From CAYFJO01 sp964343305 (GTDB lineage Bacteria > Planctomycetota > Planctomycetia > Pirellulales > Pirellulaceae), in contig CAYFJO010000176.1 in assembly GCA_964343305.1 (NCBI GenBank), positions 1 to 20,896 of the forward strand: 20,896 bases of DNA. Direction: 5' to 3'. Shown here in pieces: positions 15,452-20,896 of the stretch (its first letter is position 1; every line of letters begins with the position of its first letter). A program made the position numbers and the translations under genes. The notes beneath the pieces are model-generated. The model was not told the origin of the DNA. It saw only the letters and a list, made by a program, of their open reading frames with translations, and did not search any database.

Positions 15452-15895
15452 TTACCAGCCGCTGCCGGCCAGCGACGTCTCGGTTGGTTCGTCGCCGTCC
15501 AGTCTCCATTCGGTGGGATGAGCCTTTTCCGCAATCTTGCAAAACTCGTCGAACTCGGCGGGAACTTCCGTTGCCTCGTCACGCAACTCCTTCAAGAAAC
15601 GCAATTGGCTGGGCCGGATCTCGCCGTCGCCGTAGATCATCTTCAGCAAATAGAATTGTTCGCTGTGATCGATGCGGCCATCTTCCAAAAGCACGCCCTT
15701 CAACACCGGGAAGAACAAGTCGTCGAATTCTTCACACACGTCGTTCGCACTCGTCTGCAATTCCACAAGAAAGCGGACGTCGTCAAGATCCAACTTGCCG
15801 TCTTCGACGATATAGTCCTGAATCACCTGAACCTCGCGGGGCGTGATCCGGCGGTCTTCCAAAATGTGTTCGAGTAATTGGTGCAGACGGGCCAT
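15452..15895 (-). CDS. Small acidic helical protein with three DG turns (TerB-like in appearance)
   Basis: 146 aa from the ATG at 15895, with AAAGGA 8 nt upstream. A regular pattern repeats three times: VEDGKLDLDDVRFLVELQ (30-47), LEDGRIDHSEQFYLLKMI (70-87) and GDGEIRPSQLRFLKELRD (90-107), each a DG-x-[IL]-x-x-x-[DE/Q] turn between helices. EEFDDLF and AEFDEFC recur after the helices. This resembles TerB-type all-helical folds more than EF hands, because the EF-hand calcium ligands at loop positions 1 and 3 are missing. No signal peptide or membrane helix is seen, so it is cytoplasmic. It ends in a short polar tail. It is between the PDZ-protein and symporter genes on the same strand. Function unknown. 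Confidence 0.75.
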   Translation of the reverse strand: MARLHQLLEHILEDRRITPREVQVIQDYIVEDGKLDLDDVRFLVELQTSANDVCEEFDDLFFPVLKGVLLEDGRIDHSEQFYLLKMIYGDGEIRPSQLRFLKELRDEATEVPAEFDEFCKIAEKAHPTEWRLDGDEPTETSLAGSGW

Positions 15896-16161
15896 GGAAC
15901 ATTTCCTTTGTAATGATTTCGATCGCGAAAAAATTTGCAGACGATGTCGCCTCATTGCAAACGTAGCATGGCCTGCGGACCGTGAGCAAATCCACCGTCC
16001 TACAACTCATGCCAGGTTAACGTGCGGGGTCGATGTGTGACGATTAGAAGAATAAAATGGACACTTCGTTCGGCAAGATGGAACGCTTCAACTTGACGGG
16101 CTCGAACAAGGAAGACCCCGCTCAATACGGTCCGCTAATAGAACCCCTGGCGTCGCCGACA
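15896..16161. other. Intergenic region between the PDZ protein and the small helical protein
   Basis: 266 nt. AAAGGA at about 15903-15908 serves the small helical gene. On the minus strand GTAGGACGGTGGATTTGC at about 15988-16005 resembles the TAGGACGG repeat family only in its first nine bases, with ACGGTCCGCAGGCCATGC next to it; this may be a diverged intergenic repeat. The 82-codon plus-strand frame at 16057-16305 has no family features and overlaps the PDZ gene. Confidence 0.3.
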
Positions 16162-17709
16162 TTACTCGTCGATGTCCGCGGCGGGATCTTCCAACGGAAC
16201 GATTTCGTCGAGATCAATCACCGGACGTGCGTCGGCCTCTCGTCGCTCTTGCAATATGGCGACCGTGCGGGCCAGACGGCCGTTGCGAAGATAGCTGACC
16301 GTTAATTTGTCGCCAACTTTTTTGGGCGAAACGATGATCGTCAACTCGTCGAGTGTCAGCATCCGCATGCCGTCCGCTCCGACAATGGTGTCGCCGCTGC
16401 GAATCCCCGCCTTGTCAGCGCCTGAACCGGAAACAACATGCGTCACGTGGAACCCCTTCTCATTCGGTTGACCCGAGACGCCGAGAATCGTGTTGCCGCG
16501 CGCATAGAGATTCAAGTTTGGATGTCTTCGCTTATATCGCAACATCAGATCGCGGTTGTACTGGCAATTCGTCATGGAGATCTGCACCAGGTTCGACATC
16601 TGGTCGATGTGACGAATGGCCGCGTCGGACAACTTCAGCCGACTAAGATTCAGCGTCGTGACGCGCGACAATTCGGCCAGCAACTGGTAATCCTGGTCTT
16701 TGCCCTTCCAAGAAGGTCCTAGTGTTACGACCCGCGACACTTCACCCGAAGTCGGCCCCTCAACCCAAAAGCCGCCACCAAACATCGCCGGCGGTGGCAT
16801 CGCAAATCCAATGTCAACGTCGATCGCAAAATCTTCGAGTACTTCTTCGACTTCGACTGCGACCTCCTCAACTTCGTCCGCGGCTTCTTCGATCGCTATT
16901 TCTAAGTCACGAATCTTCGCCGGCACAATGCCCGGCTTTTCAATCTCAGGTGCGACGTCAACTTCAACAACATCCACGTCGATGGGTTCGTCCTCACTTG
17001 GTGGATCTTCCCTGACGGGCTCAGCGGCCTTCCGCTCGCTGTTCTCAACGTCTTTGCCATCCGCTTCTCTTAGCAGATCAAACTCTTCTTCGATGGTTGG
17101 CAACTTGACTTCGTCAAGCGGCACCTTGAACAGTTTCACCGCCTCACCCATTTCGATGACTTTGATGTCTTCCCCCGCGACCGGATCCTCGACTTCTATG
17201 ATCATTTCCCCAGCCACGAATCCACCTAATCCGCCAAATCCATCCAACGCAAATCCACCAGGCACATCTTGAATCTGGGCACCCAATTTCGCCAACTTCT
17301 TCGCAGCCCGTGCATGTCGCGTTTCCCGCCACTTTGCGGACAGTTGCGTGCTCGTTCTGGCCAATGCTTTGTGGCCTTTGCCACTCAACGATTGCATTTT
17401 CTCGATGACGCGCTGGAGGGTTTCCTCGTTGCCGTTGAGGCCAATCTGCTCCAACACGCTGGCGGCTCGCCAGGACACTTCGGCGTTGTCGGACATCGCG
17501 GCGGCCGCGACTTGGTCAATCGCTTGCTCAGCGGCTGCAGCGAGGTTTTCCGTTGCTTGCTCGCGTTGCTCGTAGTGGTTGCTGTCAAGTTGCTCAATCC
17601 AGATCTGAATCTGATCGGGCGTTGTCATTTCGGCGTACGACACCTGGGAGAATCGGCTGGCGAAAAATGCCAGCAGCGCCGCGGTGGCACAGAGAATGAA
17701 CCGTTTCAT
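16162..17709 (-). CDS. Exported PDZ protein with HEAT-like and LRR-like segments
   Basis: 515 aa with a signal peptide (1-26, cut after SYA). Residues 35-130 are helical and HEAT-like: a repeat YEQREQATENLAAAAEQAID is followed by VSWRAASVLEQIG. A Gly-rich piece (150-166) leads to an acidic, Val/Glu-rich tract (170-300) with several EEV and DVDV runs. Residues 345-381 are one leucine-rich repeat unit (LSRVTTLNLSRLKLSDAAI, then MSNLVQISMTN). Residues 405-490 are a PDZ domain: GNTILGVSGQ, FHVTHVVSGSGADKAGIRSG (420-439), DTIVGADGMRM and VGDKLTVSYLRNGR. There is no protease domain, so it is a scaffold or substrate-binding protein of the periplasm or surface. GGAG lies 11 nt upstream of the ATG. 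The tail is acidic. Related planctomycete proteins exist, but I know no function for them. Confidence 0.85.
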   Translation of the reverse strand: MKRFILCATAALLAFFASRFSQVSYAEMTTPDQIQIWIEQLDSNHYEQREQATENLAAAAEQAIDQVAAAAMSDNAEVSWRAASVLEQIGLNGNEETLQRVIEKMQSLSGKGHKALARTSTQLSAKWRETRHARAAKKLAKLGAQIQDVPGGFALDGFGGLGGFVAGEMIIEVEDPVAGEDIKVIEMGEAVKLFKVPLDEVKLPTIEEEFDLLREADGKDVENSERKAAEPVREDPPSEDEPIDVDVVEVDVAPEIEKPGIVPAKIRDLEIAIEEAADEVEEVAVEVEEVLEDFAIDVDIGFAMPPPAMFGGGFWVEGPTSGEVSRVVTLGPSWKGKDQDYQLLAELSRVTTLNLSRLKLSDAAIRHIDQMSNLVQISMTNCQYNRDLMLRYKRRHPNLNLYARGNTILGVSGQPNEKGFHVTHVVSGSGADKAGIRSGDTIVGADGMRMLTLDELTIIVSPKKVGDKLTVSYLRNGRLARTVAILQERREADARPVIDLDEIVPLEDPAADIDE

Positions 17710-18030
17710 TTCGTGAACAACTCCAATTCGCTAGGACACGAGAAAGCAGACGACCTCACGGCAGGAAAAACCCGTTTGTTCGGTATGGTCCAAAAAGGGG
17801 TCAGGTACCGTTGCCGGAACGGCCCGTAGGGTGCTTGGCACAACGGTACTTGACCCCTTTTTGAACCATGTTCCGTTGCTCGGTATCCATAAATCTACGT
17901 TAGGTGACCGGGAACTGTCGAGTGTTTTTGTGGGTTTGTTGACTATTCTACCGGGCGGTCAAGTGGCAATTCGAGCGCCGAGTGTGAAAATACTCCGAAA
18001 CTAACGATTCTGAGGCTGCGGTTCGGCCCA
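17710..18030. other. Intergenic region, holds palindromic repeat
   Basis: 321 nt between the HDOD stop and the PDZ protein start. Besides the palindrome at 17785-17869, GGTATGGTCC (17782-17791) and GGTATCCATA (17882-17891) start alike. No ORF or promoter box is convincing; the PDZ promoter probably lies in 17710-17785. Confidence 0.35.
17785..17869. repeat. Palindromic repeat, AAAAAGGGGTCAGGTACC family
   Basis: ATGGTCCAAAAAGGGGTCAG... at 17785-17813 is inverted at 17841-17869 (...TTGACCCCTTTTTGAACCAT), 29 bp with two mismatches and a 27-nt loop (CCGGAACGGCCC...). I recall this AAAAAGGGGTC sequence as a widely scattered bacterial repeat, sometimes close to REP-type (Y1) transposase genes; none is here. 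Read on either strand it makes a hairpin ending in T-rich sequence (CCCCTTTTT), so it may also act as a terminator. Confidence 0.9.
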
Positions 18031-18933
18031 CTATCCTCGTGCCATTTCTTCGGCTTTGGCCATCGTCGGGTCGAGTTCGTCCCAGATGATTTGAAGATCC
18101 GCCTCATCGACATCCAGACCCTGGTAGATTTCGTCCGTGGGGTTGGGAATGTGGTTCTCGCCGAGTGACTTGCGCCCATTGCGTGAACACAGACAATTTG
18201 CCAGGGCAACCGCAAAGACCGTTTCGCAGTGCGGCCCATCGTACTCATGCGGTCGGTGATGAAACAGAATCGCGTCCACGACTTGCTGGGAGAAGGACCA
18301 GTCGGCCGCAACGAAGGAACCTAGCTCGGTGTGGTCGAACGAAAAAATCTCCCGCTCGATTTCCGTTGCTTCTTCCCCGGGCGATAGCGATTCCAGCAAG
18401 CGACAGAAATGTCGATGCAAGTTCCGATCCAGCAGGATGTAGCCAACGTCGTGCAACAGGCCGGCCGCGTAGGCGTCATGGGGCTCGGCGCGTTTGCAAA
18501 TCGAGGAGACCATCCTTGACAAGGCCGCCACCGAAACGGAGTGCGCCCAGAGATTGCGACGGCTGTACCGTCCAAACTCGCAAGTGTCCGAGAACAGTCG
18601 CGAGGTGTAAACGGTCAAGGCAAGATTGCGAACTTCGCGAAAGCCCAGGATCCGCACGGCCGTGGCGACATCATAGATTTTGCGACGCAGTCCATAGTAA
18701 GCGGAGTTTACCCGGCGGAGCATGCGCGTGACGAGTGCCGAATCGCTTGCAATGGCACGCTGCAATTGTTCCACACGCGTCGATTCCGATTCGGCCAGTT
18801 CGATCACGCGCATGCCGATTTTTGGCAGCGCGTTGGCTTGGGCGATTCGTCGAAAGAGACGTTCCAGCGCAGCGCGATGCTCTTCGGTTTCGCAGCGCCA
18901 GGGGAGCGTTGGGAGCGCCGTCCCACTGAGCAT
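18031..18933 (-). CDS. HDOD-domain signalling protein
   Basis: 300 aa with AAAGG 8 nt before the ATG. The HDOD core spans about 30-230: LPKIGMRVIELAESEST (37-53), DSALVTRMLRRVNSAYYGLR (64-83, the N/S-A-x-Y-G-L hallmark), TAVRILGFREVRNLAL (91-106). H131, H161-D162 (LLHDVGYILL), H201 and H225-H226 keep the metal-binding positions seen in HD phosphohydrolases, more than in many HDOD proteins. It lacks any receiver, GAF or GGDEF domain. HDOD proteins take part in motility, stress or nucleotide-second-messenger circuits; specifics cannot be read. It is cytoplasmic and is divergently placed from the AAA+ gene, with 253 nt between them. Confidence 0.9.
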   Translation of the reverse strand: MLSGTALPTLPWRCETEEHRAALERLFRRIAQANALPKIGMRVIELAESESTRVEQLQRAIASDSALVTRMLRRVNSAYYGLRRKIYDVATAVRILGFREVRNLALTVYTSRLFSDTCEFGRYSRRNLWAHSVSVAALSRMVSSICKRAEPHDAYAAGLLHDVGYILLDRNLHRHFCRLLESLSPGEEATEIEREIFSFDHTELGSFVAADWSFSQQVVDAILFHHRPHEYDGPHCETVFAVALANCLCSRNGRKSLGENHIPNPTDEIYQGLDVDEADLQIIWDELDPTMAKAEEMARG

Positions 18934-19186
18934 TCGTCATACCTTTCGGCGCCCCAGGTTGACTGCCCCTTGCCAGATGATTCCAACAAGTGCCCCAGTG
19001 GAGGAAAGTGTAGGTTACGGATTTATTCCCAGGCAAGTTCCCTTCTTCTCTTGCTTCGCAACCGGACTAACCGTCACAACCGAGTCCCATTTGTTTGACG
19101 CAAGCCTAAGAGGATTCTACGTTTCCATTGATTGTTTAATGCAATCTTCGATCCATTTGTCCTTCGATACGGTAAGAACTCGTCGC
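18934..19186. promoter_or_regulatory. Divergent promoter region between HDOD and AAA+ genes
   Basis: 253 nt with both start sites facing outwards. AAAGG of the HDOD gene lies at about 18942-18946. The upstream part of the open frame of the AAA+ gene lies here too, but its residues look non-conserved (Ser/Arg-rich) and it overlaps the HDOD gene. No -35/-10 pair is convincing. Confidence 0.3.
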
Positions 19187-20719
19187 ATGTCTGAGTCGAA
19201 AATCGAGAGCCTGCTGGCCAAACTCTCCGCCCGCAAGAATCCAAACGAAAATGCAGCCGCTTGGAAAGAAGTGGCTGCCTCGGCCCCGGAACCCGCGCCG
19301 CAACAAAACACGGCCGAAACAAACCCCAAGGAAGAGAAGCTGGCCGGCTTGATCAGTCGTATCAATGGCATCACCAAGCAGTCAAGCGAGCCGAGTATTG
19401 ATTCTGGTGAAGCGGTGTCGACGACCAGCGTTGTTGCCCAGGCCACGGATTTGCAGGAAGGCGAATACATCCCGATGGAACCGGAATCGTATCGCGAAGC
19501 GGGATTGACGGACAGCGAAGTCGAGTCGCTGATTTTGAAGTATTTGTTGGGGCGTGGCGACGCATCGGGTCGCGATATTGCCGACCAAATCAAATTGCCG
19601 TTTGTGCTGATTGAACATACGGTTCGCAAAATGAAAGACGATCGGCTGCTCGCTTACAAGTCGTCGGCTGCGATGAACGATTATGTTTGCCAGCTTGCCG
19701 ACATCGGTCGCGAACGAGCTCGGCGCCATGTCGAACATTGCACGTATTTCGGTTCCGCGCCGGTCGCGTTGGACCAGTATATCGGCAGCGTTCGTGCCCA
19801 GTCGCTGGAAGGACTGCAACCCTCGGAAGAAGAGTTGCGCGACGCCTTTAAGGATCTCTTGATCAACCCGAAGCTGTTTGCCAAGTTAGGACCGGCGATC
19901 AATTCCGGGCGGGGCATGTTCCTGTACGGGTATCCGGGCAATGGCAAGACAAGCATTGCCGAACGCGTCACGCAAGCGTTCGGTCAATATATCTGGATCC
20001 CTCGTGCGCTCGGCATCGACGGCGAAATCATGCGGTTGTTCGATCCCATGAACCATGAAGAGGTGCCGTTGAAGAAGACCGTGGGATACTTGGACCAATC
20101 CAAGATTGACCAGCGATGGGTCCGCATCCGCCGGCCGACCATCGTGGCGGGCGGTGAACTGACGATGGACAACCTCGAAGTGACACTGAACACAGCGACG
20201 GGCATCAACGAAGCGCCGCTGCAATTGAAAAGCAACTGTGGCACGTTGGTCATCGACGACTTTGGCCGGCAACGGATGAGCGTGGACGAGCTGTTAAATC
20301 GTTGGATCGTGCCGTTGGAAAAGCGGTATGACTTCTTGAATCTGACGAATGGCAAGAAAATTCAAGTGCCGTTTGACCAGCTCATTGTTTTCTCCACGAA
20401 CTTGGAGCCGCGTGACCTGGTCGACGAGGCGTTCTTGCGGCGTATTCCTTACAAAATCGAAATCACCGATCCGCCGGAAGACGACTTCCGCCAATTGTTT
20501 CAGATTTTGTGTCCGAAAATGGGCTTTCAACTCGACAGCGCCGTGCTCGATTACTTGATCGACACCCACTACAAAGCGGTCGATCGCCCGTTTCGATGTT
20601 GCCAACCGCGCGACTTGTTGCTGCAGGTTCGCAACCATTGTCTCTACGAAAAGAAGGCGCTGGAATTAACACCCAGCGCGTTTGACTTCGCGGTCGAGAA
20701 CTACTTCTCGGTGATGTAG
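19187..20719 (+). CDS. AAA+ ATPase with winged-helix-like N-terminal domain
   Basis: 510 aa from the ATG at 19187. An earlier in-frame ATG (19139) and far-upstream frame exist but are not conserved-looking. Residues 1-100 are charged and partly disordered (Ala/Pro/Glu). Residues 107-185 look like a winged helix: LTDSEVESLILKYLLGRGD, ASGRDIADQIKLPFVLIEHT, VRKMKDDRLLAYKSS. The AAA+ domain starts near 215. Walker A is GYPGNGKT (248-255), Walker B is LVIDDF (354-359), sensor 1 N405 (FSTNLEP), arginine fingers near R418/R419 (FLRRIPYKI), and sensor 2 is near R475 (CQPRDLL). A long insertion between Walker A and B carries AGGELTMDNLEV, TGINEAPLQLKSNCG. It probably remodels a protein or DNA partner in the cytoplasm. 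The partner is unknown: no von Willebrand-type or pilus gene lies beside it. Its TAG stop starts a repeat. Confidence 0.85.
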   Translation: MSESKIESLLAKLSARKNPNENAAAWKEVAASAPEPAPQQNTAETNPKEEKLAGLISRINGITKQSSEPSIDSGEAVSTTSVVAQATDLQEGEYIPMEPESYREAGLTDSEVESLILKYLLGRGDASGRDIADQIKLPFVLIEHTVRKMKDDRLLAYKSSAAMNDYVCQLADIGRERARRHVEHCTYFGSAPVALDQYIGSVRAQSLEGLQPSEEELRDAFKDLLINPKLFAKLGPAINSGRGMFLYGYPGNGKTSIAERVTQAFGQYIWIPRALGIDGEIMRLFDPMNHEEVPLKKTVGYLDQSKIDQRWVRIRRPTIVAGGELTMDNLEVTLNTATGINEAPLQLKSNCGTLVIDDFGRQRMSVDELLNRWIVPLEKRYDFLNLTNGKKIQVPFDQLIVFSTNLEPRDLVDEAFLRRIPYKIEITDPPEDDFRQLFQILCPKMGFQLDSAVLDYLIDTHYKAVDRPFRCCQPRDLLLQVRNHCLYEKKALELTPSAFDFAVENYFSVM

Positions 20720-20833
20720 GGTGTGTGGAGCACGGCGAAGTGCATTCTGGTGTGTTCCGCAAGCCAATCTTTCCCAAAGCAACACGCTACCATCTGGTGA
20801 ATCGCTGCCGTGCAACACCCTACAACACCAGAA
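20716..20833. repeat. Palindromic repeat overlapping the AAA+ stop codon
   Basis: GTAGGGTGTGTGGAGCACGG at 20716-20735 pairs with GCTGCCGTGCAACACCCTAC at 20804-20823, with a short bulge. A second inverted pair, TTCTGGTGT (20745-20753) with ACACCAGAA (20825-20833), is interleaved with the first, the order of a pseudoknot. A small hairpin GCAC-ggcgaa-GTGC lies at 20730-20743. The stop codon TAG (20717-20719) is part of the left arm. Confidence 0.75.
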
Positions 20834-20860
20834 AACAGGCAAGAGCCTACGCATAAAGTC

Positions 20861-20887
20861 GTTTAACGCCGAGCCGGCAGGCGACGG
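20861..20887. repeat. Second locus of the GTTTAACGCCGAGCCGGCAG repeat (cut by window end)
   Basis: 27 bases identical to the left arm at 12019-12045. The inverted partner, if present, lies beyond the window end. The sequence continues with TTCGTCAT. Confidence 0.9.
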
Positions 20888-20896
20888 CTTCGTCAT

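Noticed and set aside
15452..15895. Calcium-binding EF-hand protein
   Set aside because: The loops have DG but lack acidic residues at loop positions 1 and 3, so canonical EF hands are not supported.
16700..17272. 190-codon Ser/Thr-rich plus-strand frame
   Set aside because: It mirrors the acidic Glu/Val tract of the PDZ protein, whose codons read as Ser/Thr on the other strand; no start signal.
18722..19186. N-terminal extension of the AAA+ frame by 155 codons
   Set aside because: It runs antisense through the HDOD gene and through the promoter region, and its residues are Ser/Arg-rich without pattern.

Overview
The window looks like a chromosomal segment of a planctomycete, probably Pirellulales-like. 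This is inferred from the gene types, not from a marker gene: an ECF sigma factor coupled to a FecR/LamG membrane protein, a secreted PQQ-type beta-propeller beginning ADWPHWRGP, a TolC-like lipoprotein with a Cys-rich head, an SSS symporter next to a glucose-dehydrogenase-like enzyme, an HDOD protein, a PDZ protein with HEAT- and LRR-like parts, and many short palindromic repeats between genes. There are no rRNA, tRNA, CRISPR, prophage or transposase genes.

Layout. 1-2641 (minus): a probable operon of sigma factor, FecR/LamG protein and partial beta-propeller protein; the first two overlap by ATGA, and a palindrome joins the second and third. 2642-3044: divergent promoter region. 3045-4298 (plus): TolC-like lipoprotein, followed by a palindromic element of about 325 bp. 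4755-7776 (plus): two overlapping genes for unrecognised membrane proteins that share a three-times-repeated module; this is the best candidate here for an undescribed system. 8016-8510 (plus): lone SUKH (SMI1/KNR4) protein. 8645-10000 (minus): tRNA hydroxylation protein TrhP/YegQ. 10235-11035 (minus): CpsB/YwqE-type PHP phosphatase. 11258-11970 (minus): small two-helix membrane protein coupled by ATGA to a cupin. 12132-15358 (minus): glucose-1-dehydrogenase-like MDR enzyme downstream of an SSS symporter, a plausible sugar uptake and oxidation pair. 15452-15895 (minus): small helical protein with three DG turns. 16162-17709 (minus): exported PDZ protein. 18031-18933 (minus): HDOD protein. 19187-20719 (plus): AAA+ ATPase with a winged-helix-like N-terminal region.

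The second strong theme is the relation between repeats and gene ends. Several palindromic repeat families lie between genes. In three genes (FecR, TolC-like, AAA+) the TAG stop codon is itself the first three bases of a repeat, and in the first case the most likely start codon of the next gene lies inside the same palindrome. Other genes have palindromes within a few tens of bases of their stops. These elements seem to act as 3' ends, terminators or mRNA-processing structures and to have shaped protein termini.

All family assignments are by eye from motifs and length; no database search was run.
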